Positions 16,148 to 25,123 of a DNA stretch of 64,000 nt are shown here, piece after piece. Under the pieces are notes generated by a model. It was given only the letters and a program-made list of their open reading frames with translations, was not told where the DNA came from and made no database searches. Source of the stretch: Devosia sp. MC521 (GTDB lineage Bacteria; Pseudomonadota; Alphaproteobacteria; Rhizobiales; Devosiaceae); NCBI RefSeq assembly GCF_014127105.1, contig NZ_CP059902.1, forward strand, positions 3,106,001 through 3,170,000. Reading direction: 5' to 3'. Made by a program: the position numbers and the translations under genes. Numbering within the stretch: the stretch's first letter is position 1; the number at the start of each line of letters is the position of its first letter.

Positions 16148-18094
16148 TCAGGCTGCGGGAGCCTCTGTTAGGGTCGCGATCAGCTTCTGCAGCTCGCCTT
16201 GTGTAAATGGCTTGGCCAAGCGCGGCAGGTTCATCCGTCGGGCCTGCTCAATATCGGCATAGCCACTGGCTAAAGCGACGGGAAGCTCTGGGTACTGCTT
16301 GATAATTTCTTCAGCCAGCGCCACCCCAGTCATGCGCGGCATGGCGTGATCCGTGATAACGAGATCAATGTCTTGGTTCGCTTCGAGCAGGGCCAAAGCC
16401 TCCGCACCTGAATGCGCCTCAACGACCTTATGACCAAGTTCCTCGAGCATGAGCGAGGTGTTGAGCAAAACCAGCGCATCATCATCAACCGCTAGGACTT
16501 TGAGCTGGGTCTTAGCAATGCGCGGTGTCAGGGCATCAGGCTTGATCACTTCAGCCACCGGCTCAGTCTCGGCGGCGAGTGCCTCAAGCCAAAGCTCGAC
16601 CCTAGTCCCTTCCCCCTTAACGCTGTAGATCGACATCATGCCGCCGGACTGCTCAGCGATCCCCTGAACCATCGGCAGTCCCAAACCGGTCCCTTTTCCG
16701 ACCCCTTTAGTGGTAAAGAACGGTTCACGAGCATGCGCTAGCGTCTCTTCGTCCATGCCTTCGCCAGTGTCCTCAACCGACAGGCAAACATACTTGCCGG
16801 GTTTGAGTTTCACATGGCCAGGAGCGATGTCGTGCTCCGCTGCGGAAAACCGAAGCGTGCCACCGTTCGGCATGGCATCGCGCGCATTGACGGCCAAGTT
16901 CAGCAGCGCGGCATCCAAATGATTGGGATCTGTGCTGACCTTGGGCAGGCTAATCGGAAAGCGCGTTTCCACCATCACCGAGTGCCCAAGCGTACGGCTC
17001 AAGAGTTCACCCATTCCCCGCACCACTTCAGCAAGGTCAACAGGACGATTCTCCAAGTCCTGCTTGCGGGCAAAAGCCAACATGCGTTTGGTCAATTGGG
17101 CGCCACGTTGGGCGGCTTGATAGGCGTTGTCGATGAGGCGACTATTGCGGTCATCAGCGGGCAATCGCCTTTTCAGCACTTCAAGGCTGCCCATCACCAC
17201 CATCAAGAGATTGTTGAAGTCGTGCGCGACACCACCCGTCAGTTGACCTATTGCCTCAAGCTTTTGGGTCTGGAACAATTCTTCGCGGGCTTGCTCCAAA
17301 CTCTCCTGCTGGTTGATCCGATCGGTAATATCACGAACGATTTTGGCGAAACCAACGAGCATTCCATTACTGTCGCGTATTGCGTCAATTGCAATGCTGG
17401 CCCAAAAAACCGTCCCATCCTTGCGAACGCGTTGCGCTTCATCGTGGAAATGGCCTTTGGTGGCGGCAATCTCAAGCGCCCTCTGAGGCAGTCCCGCCGC
17501 TTGAGCCTCGCTCGGGAAAAACGCAGAAAAATGCGTGCCGATTATCTCTTCGGCGGTATAGCCGTTGATCCGCTCCGCACCCTTGTTCCAGCTTTCAACA
17601 CGACCCTCCAAGCTCAACATGGAAATCGCATAGTCTGAAACATTCATAACCAGAGTGCGAAATCCGTCTTCGGTCCCGAGCGGATGAACGTCAGCGCTAT
17701 CGAACTCATCTATCGCACGGATCGTTACGCCATACGCGGCATCGCGCTCATTTTGGCCCACAAGTGCTTCCGCCGTAACGTGCACGGCAACCGGAGACGA
17801 GGTTCCACGAACTAAAAATTCCGTGCTCTCAAATCGACCGGCTTCGCCTATCGCCTGCTGAATGCACGTCATTAGGCCTAGCGAGTGAGAACTGCCTTTA
17901 AACAAGCTATCGAGATGCTGACCAATGGCGTCGGTCGCCGACAAACCGCTGAGTAACGTAGCGCCACGATTCCACGAGGTTATCCGCCCCTCGTCATCAA
18001 GAGCGAAAATCGCATACTCGCTTATCGTGTCGACCAGAAACTTGAAGCGTTCGGTCTCACCCGGGCTTAGCAGCCGAGATGGATCATTGTGCAT
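16148..18094 (-). CDS. PAS-PAS hybrid sensor histidine kinase
   Basis: 648 residues without membrane helices, so a cytosolic sensor. Two PAS domains (about 15-125 and 140-262), a HisKA dimerisation helix with phospho-acceptor His291 in GGVAHDFNNLLM, a HATPase domain with N box around Asn403 and G boxes EDTGEGM and GKGTGLGL, and a C-terminal receiver domain with Asp582 in LVITDHAMP. This is the hybrid class that autophosphorylates and passes phosphate to its own receiver. There is no flavin-binding LOV cysteine motif, so the signal is unknown. The partner regulator is not adjacent. Confidence 0.92.
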   Translation of the reverse strand: MHNDPSRLLSPGETERFKFLVDTISEYAIFALDDEGRITSWNRGATLLSGLSATDAIGQHLDSLFKGSSHSLGLMTCIQQAIGEAGRFESTEFLVRGTSSPVAVHVTAEALVGQNERDAAYGVTIRAIDEFDSADVHPLGTEDGFRTLVMNVSDYAISMLSLEGRVESWNKGAERINGYTAEEIIGTHFSAFFPSEAQAAGLPQRALEIAATKGHFHDEAQRVRKDGTVFWASIAIDAIRDSNGMLVGFAKIVRDITDRINQQESLEQAREELFQTQKLEAIGQLTGGVAHDFNNLLMVVMGSLEVLKRRLPADDRNSRLIDNAYQAAQRGAQLTKRMLAFARKQDLENRPVDLAEVVRGMGELLSRTLGHSVMVETRFPISLPKVSTDPNHLDAALLNLAVNARDAMPNGGTLRFSAAEHDIAPGHVKLKPGKYVCLSVEDTGEGMDEETLAHAREPFFTTKGVGKGTGLGLPMVQGIAEQSGGMMSIYSVKGEGTRVELWLEALAAETEPVAEVIKPDALTPRIAKTQLKVLAVDDDALVLLNTSLMLEELGHKVVEAHSGAEALALLEANQDIDLVITDHAMPRMTGVALAEEIIKQYPELPVALASGYADIEQARRMNLPRLAKPFTQGELQKLIATLTEAPAA

Positions 18095-18544
18095 AGGCGA
18101 ACGCTCTCCATCAATTCAGCAGATGAACTCATGCTCAGCGACTTGGTTCCGCGTTTGCATCGCTACTTTTGCGCCAGAGACAAGCAACGGTCGGACCGAG
18201 ATCGACACACGCACTTTAGCCAACGCTTATTAATTAAAAATATGGACTGACAGTTGTATAGAGCGTTTCTATCCTTGCTGAAAGCAAGTGACAAGCACTC
18301 CAATTTCATCAAATCAATAAATCACCAAACCAGCAAGCAATTCCGAAGTGTACATCCCATCCCGAGCCTCCTAAAGTTAACTTTCTGCAACAACACCCAA
18401 CAAAAACAACACCAACTCCGCCCCCCTCAGGGAAAATGCTAAAGGCGAACGATCATCGCCTTCGCGTTTAAGATGAACTTATCGGAGTTATCCCCGGACC
18501 GCTGGCTCGGCATAGGCTCTCTACAGCGCAAAAAGAGAGTTGAA
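18095..18544. other. 450-bp intergenic region
   Basis: Between the histidine kinase and the spike base protein gene. It is richer in A/T than its surroundings (18220-18420), with short CA-rich runs, and must hold both divergent promoters. I find no convincing ORF, tRNA or strong hairpin. Confidence 0.4.
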
Positions 18545-18808
18545 ATGACAGATCGATATTCCGGCCACGCCAAGAGCTTGAGCTCCCCTGCGGACCACGG
18601 CTTCCCCATAAGCCCTTCTGACTCGCTAGACCTAACCGAGCCGACCCGAGCCATTTATGTTGGGACCGGCGGCAATCTTGCTGTGACACTGCTGTCCGGC
18701 GCCGAGTTAACATTGGCCAACATCCCCACAGGCAGCATAATGCCAATCCGCATTCGGCGCATCAAAGCGACAAATACCACGGCCACCAATTTGGTGGGCT
18801 TGGTTTAG
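18545..18808 (+). CDS. GTA-type spike base protein (RCAP_Rcc01079-like), orphan
   Basis: 87 residues. The pattern SPSDSLDLTEPTRAIYVGTGGN, then VTLLSGAELTLANIPTGSIMPIRI, RIKATNTTATNLV matches the small beta-rich spike base proteins known from gene transfer agent particles of Rhodobacter and found widely in Hyphomicrobiales. In the gene transfer agent the protein decorates the capsid and helps adhesion. Start at ATG 18545 behind AGAGAG; the ORF to 18473 is not needed. No capsid, portal, tail or terminase gene is nearby, so this copy stands alone. Family identification is from memory of the motif. Confidence 0.7.
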   Translation: MTDRYSGHAKSLSSPADHGFPISPSDSLDLTEPTRAIYVGTGGNLAVTLLSGAELTLANIPTGSIMPIRIRRIKATNTTATNLVGLV

Positions 18809-18836
18809 GCGACTTCATTTTTTGATGAAAAAGAGA

Positions 18837-18911
<75 letters not shown>

Positions 18912-18989
18912 ATCTCTCGGGTGAACTGTCTTACAACCTCGTCTATCCGGTTTCCCGCATGAACTGAGCTGAAAGCCTGTTCTGTATCA

Positions 18990-19064
18990 TGGTGGGTGCG
19001 ACAGGGATTGAACCTGTGACCCCTGCCGTGTGAAGGCAGTGCTCTCCCGCTGAGCTACGCACCC
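18990..19064 (-). tRNA. tRNA-Val (CAC)
   Basis: A 75-nt cloverleaf with encoded CCA; acceptor GGGTGCG with CGCACCC, anticodon loop TTCACAC in a CTGCC/GGCAG stem, T arm GGTTCAATC. It reads the GUG codon. It lies between the two GAC copies on the same strand. Confidence 0.95.
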
Positions 19065-19090
19065 CCTGCGCTGTGCAGAGGAGAAAGAGA

Positions 19091-19165
<75 letters not shown>

Positions 19166-19331
19166 ATCTCTCTCGGGTCAGAAGCGTTGCCGCTTCCGAT
19201 GTTGGCGATAGACCATATTTCGGTTCCGCCGGTCAAGAGGCCGTTTGCCCCCTGTGGATTACTTTCGCAAATTCTTTTGCAGTTTCCGCAGATTACCGCG
19301 AAACGCCTAGCATTTTGCGCGCACGCCCCGC

Positions 19332-19691
19332 TTATGCGGCGAGTAGGCGTTCCACTTCACTCACCAAATCGCGCAAGTGGAATGGCTTCGACAAAACAGA
19401 GGCATCCTTGGGCGCGTCGCTGTCTGGGTTCAATGCGACAGCGGCAAAGCCAGTGATGAACATGACCTTGAGATCTGGATCGAGTTCGGTGGCACGACGT
19501 GCCAACTCGATCCCGTCCATTTCGGGCATCACAATATCACTGAGCAGCAGCGAGAAAGGTTCCTCGCGCAGACGCTCATAGGCTGACAGCCCATTGTCGA
19601 ATGAGACAACGTCATAGCCTGCGTTCTTGAGCGCGCGCGTCAGGAACTGGCGCATATCATTGTCGTCTTCAGCAAGCAGAATTCGCTTCAT
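19332..19691 (-). CDS. cpdR: cell-cycle response regulator CpdR
   Basis: 119 residues forming a stand-alone receiver domain. Acidic residues at 9-10 (LAEDDND), phospho-acceptor Asp52 in LLLSDIVMPEMDG, the switch region KVMFITGFAAVALNP and Lys in VLSKPFHLRDL are present, and it ends in LLAA. This sequence is close to CpdR of Caulobacter and Sinorhizobium, the adaptor that in its unphosphorylated form brings ClpXP to substrates such as CtrA-pathway proteins at the cell pole. Start at ATG 19691; the longer frame to 19925 is upstream DNA. The amidohydrolase gene diverges from it, as is common in this order. Confidence 0.93.
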   Translation of the reverse strand: MKRILLAEDDNDMRQFLTRALKNAGYDVVSFDNGLSAYERLREEPFSLLLSDIVMPEMDGIELARRATELDPDLKVMFITGFAAVALNPDSDAPKDASVLSKPFHLRDLVSEVERLLAA

Positions 19692-19901
19692 CAGCATCCC
19701 TGATGTCGTCTTTAAGAGTGAGTCGGAGTTCTGGCGATATTTATGCCAGTTCTGCAGTTTCGCAACCACTCTCGACCATAGGCAGTTCTTTCGAGGAACG
19801 CCACAAGGCAATTGCGCGACAAACTGGACAAGTCGGCCGCGAAGGGCGAAACTGGTATGAGCAAAATCACGGCGGCGCTCTGAGCGCAATGGGGGAAACG
19901 C

Positions 19902-20795
19902 GTGCGATCCGATTATTGGGATCAACCTGCATTCGAAACCATCCGCCCGCGGCGGCCGGTATCGCCCCTTGTTTTCAATTCACCTCATTCTGGCAAAGTC
20001 TATCCAGAACGATTTCTGGCAATGGCACGGCTCGATCATCTGTCGATCCGCCAATCGGAAGACGCTTATGTGGACGAACTCTTCGCCCGAGCACCACATC
20101 TTGGCGCCCCCTTACTGAGAGCGCATTTTCCGCGCGCGTATCTGGACGTCAATCGTGAACCGTGGGAGCTGGATCCCACGATGTTCGTCGACTCCTTATC
20201 AGATCGCTTTAACACCACCTCGCCGCGCGTTGCCGCTGGCTTGGGCACCATTGCCCGCGTAGTCGCTGAGAATAAGCCTATCTACCGCGAACGCCTGACC
20301 ATGGACGATGCTCGCATGCGTATTGAGGGGATTTATCACCCCTACCACGCTGCGCTTCAAAAGCTCTTGAGTGAGGCTATTGCCCATTCGGGAATTGCGA
20401 TCCTCATTGATTGTCATTCTATGCCGCGTATTGGTCGCAACGGTGAACGCGCTACGCCGGACGTCGTATTGGGCGACCGCTACGGCACGACCTGCGCCGC
20501 CCCCCTCATCGATCTGGTCGAAACCGCATTCACCACGGCAGGGTTAAAGGTCGCCAGAAACCGCCCCTATGCGGGGGGATTTTGCACGCGGTCCTATGGC
20601 CGCCCCCAGCATGGTGTCCACGCGCTCCAGATCGAAATCAGCCGCCACCTCTATATGAACGAGGTCACCCTCGAAAAACACTCGGGCTTCGCCACCATGA
20701 AAACGGTGATCGACAGCCTGATCCAGACCCTGATCGGTCTTGACCTCGTCGCCTTAGCGACAAATCGGGTTGGACTGTCTAAGGCGGCAGAATAG
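19902..20795 (+). CDS. N-formylglutamate amidohydrolase family protein
   Basis: 297 residues. Family landmarks are NSPHSGKVYP near residue 25, LDVNREPWELDP around 80, the region PIYRERLTMDDARMRIE, IDCHSMP and LQIEISRHLYM. Members hydrolyse N-formyl-L-glutamate in histidine breakdown, but in this order the gene usually sits beside cpdR and away from hut genes, so the true substrate is open. The start at 19902 overlaps nothing; GGGGAAACGC upstream may act as the ribosome-binding site. It is divergent from cpdR by about 210 bp. Confidence 0.88.
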   Translation: MRSDYWDQPAFETIRPRRPVSPLVFNSPHSGKVYPERFLAMARLDHLSIRQSEDAYVDELFARAPHLGAPLLRAHFPRAYLDVNREPWELDPTMFVDSLSDRFNTTSPRVAAGLGTIARVVAENKPIYRERLTMDDARMRIEGIYHPYHAALQKLLSEAIAHSGIAILIDCHSMPRIGRNGERATPDVVLGDRYGTTCAAPLIDLVETAFTTAGLKVARNRPYAGGFCTRSYGRPQHGVHALQIEISRHLYMNEVTLEKHSGFATMKTVIDSLIQTLIGLDLVALATNRVGLSKAAE

Positions 20796-20930
20796 AAAAC
20801 CAATCATCCCCTCTGCTTAGAACCAACATGGCCCGAACTGCGCCGATCAGAAATGCTTTAGGGGTTTAACCCTGCTGCATTGCAAGCTATCTGCTTTGGT
20901 CAGAAAACCCGCTGGCATTGGTGAGCGATA

Positions 20931-21737
20931 ATGGCCGACCTCCCCTCAGAAATTGACTTTGCCCGCATTCAGGCGACGCTACTTGCGGCCGCCGACGCAG
21001 CGGCGGCAAAAACACTTCCCCTTTTCCGCACACCGATCGCCGTTGACAACAAGCTGGCCAAGGGCTTTGATCCTGTGACGGAAGCGGACAAAGGTGCTGA
21101 AACCGCCATCCGCGCCGTGATCGAACAAGCATTCCCGGACCATGCGATCATCGGCGAAGAATGGGGCCGCACAGGGGATAGTCGTTATAGCTGGATCATC
21201 GACCCGGTTGACGGCACACGGGCGTTCATTTCCGGTGCACCCGTTTGGGGCACACTCATCGCCTTTGCTGTAGACGGTGTTGCGGTCGCAGGCCTGATGA
21301 GCCAACCGTTCATTGGCGAGAATTACCTAGCGGTGCCAGGGGCATCCACCTATCGGCGCGGGGAACTTGCCCAATCGAACAGAACTTCCGGCCTAAGCGA
21401 ATTGGCGTCAGCGCGGGTATTCACAACCACACCCAAGCTGTTTGACACGGAAGACCTCCAGGCTAAATGGCAAGCAATAGAAGGCGCAACGCGTCTCCAG
21501 CGCTTTGGCATGGACTGCTATGGATATGCACTACTCGCCTCTGGCCATGCAGATCTCGTCGTTGAACCATACCTGAACACATACGACATTGCCGCCCTGG
21601 TGCCGATCATCCGAGAAGCTGGCGGCGCCATATCTTGTTGGGATGGATCAGAGCCCACAGGTGGCGGAAATGTAGTCGCAGCCGCGAGCGAAGAACTGCT
21701 CGAAAAAGCGCTAGAACTCATCACTAAAGCCAAATAA
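20931..21737 (+). CDS. hisN: inositol-monophosphatase family, histidinol-phosphatase type
   Basis: 268 residues of the Mg-dependent, lithium-sensitive phosphatase superfamily. Metal-site motifs are IIGEEWG, IDPVDGTRAFISG and YDIAALVPIIREAGG. The sequence resembles the HisN type that dephosphorylates histidinol phosphate (eighth step of histidine synthesis) in organisms without the bifunctional HisB. It lies 135 bp after the amidohydrolase gene on the same strand. The pairing of a formylglutamate-like amidohydrolase and HisN next to cpdR is conserved in many relatives. An inositol-phosphate substrate remains possible. Confidence 0.85.
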   Translation: MADLPSEIDFARIQATLLAAADAAAAKTLPLFRTPIAVDNKLAKGFDPVTEADKGAETAIRAVIEQAFPDHAIIGEEWGRTGDSRYSWIIDPVDGTRAFISGAPVWGTLIAFAVDGVAVAGLMSQPFIGENYLAVPGASTYRRGELAQSNRTSGLSELASARVFTTTPKLFDTEDLQAKWQAIEGATRLQRFGMDCYGYALLASGHADLVVEPYLNTYDIAALVPIIREAGGAISCWDGSEPTGGGNVVAAASEELLEKALELITKAK

Positions 21738-21771
21738 TCGCCGAACGTTTTATTAACTGACAACATGTTAG

Positions 21772-23085
21772 ATGCCTCCACGCGCTTTCGCTGGGGGCAT
21801 CGAAACTTTGCGCAATCTCAAAAAATTTCTCACCGACAATTCGGGTGGGGTCGCCATAATATTTGGCATTCTCCTGCCATCGCTGCTTGGAGTTTCCGCA
21901 CTCGCCATTGAAGTGGGCTCTTGGTACGCGGATAAGAACCGTCTGCAAATCGCGGCGGACGCAGCGGCCTATAGCGCGCTTGTCGCCTATCAGAAGGACA
22001 AGTCACTCACTGATGCCGTCACCATAGGCATCGCTGAGGCACGTGCATCTGGATATTCAGGACCAGACGATCAGATCGTGATTTTGATCCCGTCGCCAGA
22101 CGGAACTTTGGGCGCTAATTCCTCACGCGCCATCCTCCAAGAACCCTCGCGCCTGTTCCTGTCGCAACTCTTTCTCAAACAGAGCTGGCTCGATATCTCT
22201 ACCGTTTCGTATGCCACGGCGAACACTGCCGTGCCGAATGCGCCGTGCATGTTGGCGCTAAAGCAGAAGCAGTCTCGCTCGATCCTCATTGCGGCCTCTG
22301 TCCAAGTGAACATGAGCTGCACGGTCGCGACCAATTCCAACAGCGCGGACGCTATATGGGGTGAAGGGTCAACCCGACTGGTCGCCGAATGCGCAACCAC
22401 GCCAGGGAATTACGCCACCAACGGCAGCGCAAAAATCACCTTTAGCAATTGCCCCAATGGCACTTATACGCGTGCCGAAACCAGCAACCATCTCGTTGGC
22501 ACCCAGTTTTGGGGCACAAGCCAAATTCCAGACACCAACACCTTGGCCGATCAGAATGTTGCCCAAGGCCGGTATGGCGCAGGCATGCCCGGCGGCGCCA
22601 GCCTGCATCCGGGAAAATATGGCAAACAGGTTGAAATCGCCGGCATAGTGACGCTGGCTCCGGGCATCTATTATTTTACGGCCGGCTTCCGCGCCACGAA
22701 TGGCGCCAAAATTATCGGCGAGGGCGTCACGATCTATGTCGATCAAACGCACGTCCTAGACATTGCCCAAGATGTTCAATGGCAGTTGAGTGCGCCAAAA
22801 ACCGGCCCAACGGCGGGTATGGCTATCATGGGGAACCCCAATCTTGCCGGTAGAGATGTCCGTCTCATCGGCATTTTGGGCAATGTGCAAGGCGCAGTCT
22901 ATTTCCCCAATGATAGACTGCTCACCGAGGCAGGAACCAACCTCGCCACGGCCCGCTGCACACAGATTGTAGCGTCAATGATCGATATTCGCGGTGCGGG
23001 TACCATCAACAATAATTGCTCAGGCGGCACTGGTGCGAGTGCAAATGCCGGCCATATCCGTCTCGCCAAAGGTCCTGCAGCATGA
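21772..23085 (+). CDS. TadG-like pilus assembly protein
   Basis: 437 residues. The N-terminus is a TadE/G-type segment: NSGGVAIIFGILLPSLLGVSALAIEVG is one membrane helix (about 22-45), followed by YADKNRLQIAADAAAYSALVA, typical of Tad proteins. The rest is a large secreted domain with repeated glycine- and asparagine-rich strands (about 140-420), perhaps an adhesive or beta-helical domain. The end overlaps the next gene as ATGA (23082-23085), so the three Tad genes form an operon. Start at ATG 21772; a TTG near 21810 is an alternative. No pilin, CpaF ATPase or secretin is nearby. Confidence 0.78.
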   Translation: MPPRAFAGGIETLRNLKKFLTDNSGGVAIIFGILLPSLLGVSALAIEVGSWYADKNRLQIAADAAAYSALVAYQKDKSLTDAVTIGIAEARASGYSGPDDQIVILIPSPDGTLGANSSRAILQEPSRLFLSQLFLKQSWLDISTVSYATANTAVPNAPCMLALKQKQSRSILIAASVQVNMSCTVATNSNSADAIWGEGSTRLVAECATTPGNYATNGSAKITFSNCPNGTYTRAETSNHLVGTQFWGTSQIPDTNTLADQNVAQGRYGAGMPGGASLHPGKYGKQVEIAGIVTLAPGIYYFTAGFRATNGAKIIGEGVTIYVDQTHVLDIAQDVQWQLSAPKTGPTAGMAIMGNPNLAGRDVRLIGILGNVQGAVYFPNDRLLTEAGTNLATARCTQIVASMIDIRGAGTINNNCSGGTGASANAGHIRLAKGPAA

Positions 23086-23522
23086 TGGCCCTCTTGCGCA
23101 TTCTTCGTCGGTTTTGGCGCACGGCAGCCGGACATGCGGCAATTGAGTTCGCCCTCATCGTCCCAATCGTTCTCCTTCTGCTTGTCGCGGTTTACGATCT
23201 CGGAACCGGGTTCACTGAAAAGATCAAAGTGCAGTCTGCGCTCAACTCTGGAATGCAGCACGTTATGCAGACCGAGGGCACAGACTTGGCCATGACCACC
23301 ACGGTCATTAATCATCAGCTGAACGATAAAGCCGGGGCAGCCAGCGTTTCCGTCGAGAAAATCTGCCGCTGCAACAGTCAGGCTATCGCCTGCAGCCAGA
23401 GTTGCTACAAGGGCGTCGCGCACTACGTTCTGGCAAGCGCCAGCCTGCCTTATGCGAGCCCGCTCATGAGCGTCGACATGTCCGTATCCGCCAATTTTGA
23501 ACTCTTTGTAGGGTACAAATAA
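23082..23522 (+). CDS. TadE-family pseudopilin
   Basis: 146 residues. A basic N-terminus (LLRILRRFWRTAAG) leads into HAAIEFALIVPIVLLLLVAVYD, the TadE helix with the conserved Glu that follows the prepilin-peptidase site. The remainder contains five cysteines in ICRCNSQAIACSQSC, unusual for TadE and suggestive of disulphide bonds. Start at ATG 23082 overlapping the upstream stop; the next gene starts at 23522 within the TAATG overlap. Probably a minor pilin or a surface appendage subunit. Confidence 0.82.
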   Translation: MMALLRILRRFWRTAAGHAAIEFALIVPIVLLLLVAVYDLGTGFTEKIKVQSALNSGMQHVMQTEGTDLAMTTTVINHQLNDKAGAASVSVEKICRCNSQAIACSQSCYKGVAHYVLASASLPYASPLMSVDMSVSANFELFVGYK

Positions 23523-23929
23523 TGCGGCGGCGGAGAAATTCTAAAAGCGCACTGCTCGACGACGTCGGTGGTTCAGCCGTGGAATTTGCGCTGATCGCTC
23601 CCATCTTTATTCTGACGTTGGTCGGCCTAACAGAAGTGGGCTTCGCCATTCACGCGCACGCCACACTGACCCAGATCGCCGAAGGAGGCGCACGTCACCT
23701 TCTGTTCGCCCCAGAGGATAGAAGTGGCGCTACAACCCAGATCTTTGCGGACACCAAGGGCACCACGATCACTGCTGAGGACCTCACAGTCGCGCTGACT
23801 GAAAAGAGCGCGCCCTATCCTCACTTGGAGGTCACGCTGAGTTATATCTTCCGACCGGTTGGCCCATTTCCACTTCCGAGTGGCATCCCTATGGTCGCCC
23901 GTGCTTCGGTTCCGCTTGGCGGCACCTAA
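23522..23929 (+). CDS. TadE-family pseudopilin, second copy
   Basis: 135 residues, third gene of the operon. The TadE signature is VGGSAVEFALIAPIFILTLVGLTEVGF, again with the Glu after the cleavage region, followed by a helix (AHATLTQIAEGGARHLLF) and a short beta domain. It starts on the last base of the previous stop codon (TAATG). Its end overlaps the convergent hydrolase gene by 4 bp. Confidence 0.82.
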   Translation: MRRRRNSKSALLDDVGGSAVEFALIAPIFILTLVGLTEVGFAIHAHATLTQIAEGGARHLLFAPEDRSGATTQIFADTKGTTITAEDLTVALTEKSAPYPHLEVTLSYIFRPVGPFPLPSGIPMVARASVPLGGT

Positions 23930-24900
23930 ACCGTCTGATTGGTTACAAACGCGTCGAACGCCGCAAACACCTGAGCACGAACGCGGTTGTTTTCCATGAA
24001 CAACTCGTGCTGGGCACCCGGCACAACAGTGTGGTGTCCTGTGCGCAGTCGCAGGCCCAACTCCTCAATCGCGGGCGTTGAGACGATACGGTCTCCGCCA
24101 GCCGCCAGCATCAGGACAGGAATTTGTATCTCGCTAGGGAAGCGATCCCGCTTCGTGGTAATCATCGCCCCCATGGCCGCGGCAAGCCAACGAAATGTCG
24201 GCGACCCAATGTATAGGCTCTCGTCGGCGCGGAGCGTCTCAACCATGCGCTGATATCGCCCCGCGTCGGATGTGAGCGGGTTGTTGGGGAACATGGCTTC
24301 ATCGGGTCGACGATCCCCACGACGCGCCATTGGCAGGCGCCCCAGTCCCAGAAAGCTCAGCGTCTCAGCGACCATCCGCACTTTTGGCAAGCTATCTTCC
24401 ATGCCATGGAGCCCAACCATAGGCGCCGACAGGAACACACGATCAAAGATCATCCGATCCTGCGTTGCCGCATAAAGGCTGGCCATACCACCCATAGAGT
24501 GCCCAACGAGATAGAATGGACCCGGACAATCGGGCAGCAAAATATCGCGATGGAAACAGCGCAGATCGGTCCAGTAATCCTCAAAGCGATCGACATAACC
24601 TAGGCTCTTATTGCCGATCAGCCGATCTGAGCCGCCCTGCCCGCGCCAATCAAATGTCGCCACGGCAAATCCACGCTTTTGAAAATCAGCGACTGTCTCA
24701 AAATATTTCTCAATATATTCGGTGCGCCCTTGCACAAGGCAGACCGTTCCACGCGCGACATCGCCTTTCCGTGGCCACAGCGCATAGCGCAGGCGCACCC
24801 TATCCGAGGTCCGAAAATACCCCACCCGCGCCCCTTCCGGTGCTGGATTATTGGGAATTGAGAGGAGTTTTGCTCCATTCGGATCAACGAGTACTGTCAC
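23926..24900 (-). CDS. alpha/beta hydrolase, lysophospholipase (PldB) type
   Basis: 324 residues of the Hydrolase_4 type. The nucleophile elbow is GHSMGG (Ser near residue 145), the oxyanion region is CLVQGRTEYIEKY, the acid is probably in AAGGDRIVS and the catalytic His in GAQHELFME. Such enzymes act on lysophospholipids or monoacylglycerols at the membrane. No signal peptide. The 3' end overlaps the convergent TadE gene by 4 bp, leaving no room for a separate terminator. Confidence 0.88.
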   Translation of the reverse strand: MTVLVDPNGAKLLSIPNNPAPEGARVGYFRTSDRVRLRYALWPRKGDVARGTVCLVQGRTEYIEKYFETVADFQKRGFAVATFDWRGQGGSDRLIGNKSLGYVDRFEDYWTDLRCFHRDILLPDCPGPFYLVGHSMGGMASLYAATQDRMIFDRVFLSAPMVGLHGMEDSLPKVRMVAETLSFLGLGRLPMARRGDRRPDEAMFPNNPLTSDAGRYQRMVETLRADESLYIGSPTFRWLAAAMGAMITTKRDRFPSEIQIPVLMLAAGGDRIVSTPAIEELGLRLRTGHHTVVPGAQHELFMENNRVRAQVFAAFDAFVTNQTV

Positions 24901-24948
24901 GACGTCCTCATGCTTACGGCTGTGAACCTTACTGCCTTGAGGGTAAAA

Positions 24949-24981
24949 GAAAAGCCAGCAACCTGATGGCCACTGGCTTTT
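24949..24981 (-). terminator. rho-independent terminator
   Basis: AAAAGCCAG and CTGGCTTTT form a perfect 9-bp stem; on the minus strand it is followed by CTTTTA, on the plus strand by CCTTTTG. It would end minus-strand transcripts coming from the hpt side, closing a unit of about 150 nt that begins after the hpt terminator. Confidence 0.65.
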
Positions 24982-25003
24982 CCTTTTGATTGCGGCCCAA
25001 GCG

Positions 25004-25045
25004 GGGTGCGGGGGACTTTGAACCGCCCCCCATAACTACGCACCC
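25004..25045 (-). other. tRNA-like miniature structure
   Basis: Read on the minus strand, GGGTGCG (7 bases) pairs with CGCACCC at the other end, as in the acceptor stem of this genome's tRNA-Val(CAC), and the 3' half has a T-arm-like GCGGTTCAAAGTCCCC directly before CGCACCC. The D arm is rudimentary (TAGTTAT) and there is no anticodon arm or CCA. It may be a deleted tRNA relic or a small structured RNA. Confidence 0.35.
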
Positions 25046-25092
25046 AGGTCTGAACCCGATCCGAGAAAGGCATTCATTCTGCGTTCACTGCG

Positions 25093-25118
25093 CAGAACAA
25101 AGGGCGCCGCAGCGCCCT
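25093..25118 (-). terminator. hpt terminator
   Basis: On the minus strand AGGGCGC, loop TGCG, GCGCCCT followed by TTGTTCT, just 6 bp after the hpt stop codon. A second short hairpin (TTCTGCG with CGCAGAA, 25078-25098) follows. Confidence 0.75.
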
Positions 25119-25123
25119 AAATT

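Noticed and set aside
21760..21771. A possible fourth copy of the CTAACATGTTAG operator (ACAACATGTTAG) directly before the TadG-like gene.
   Set aside because: It matches only 10 of 12 bases, loses symmetry in the first two, and precedes genes without a link to the sugar-acid set. I treat it as chance unless a genome scan shows otherwise.
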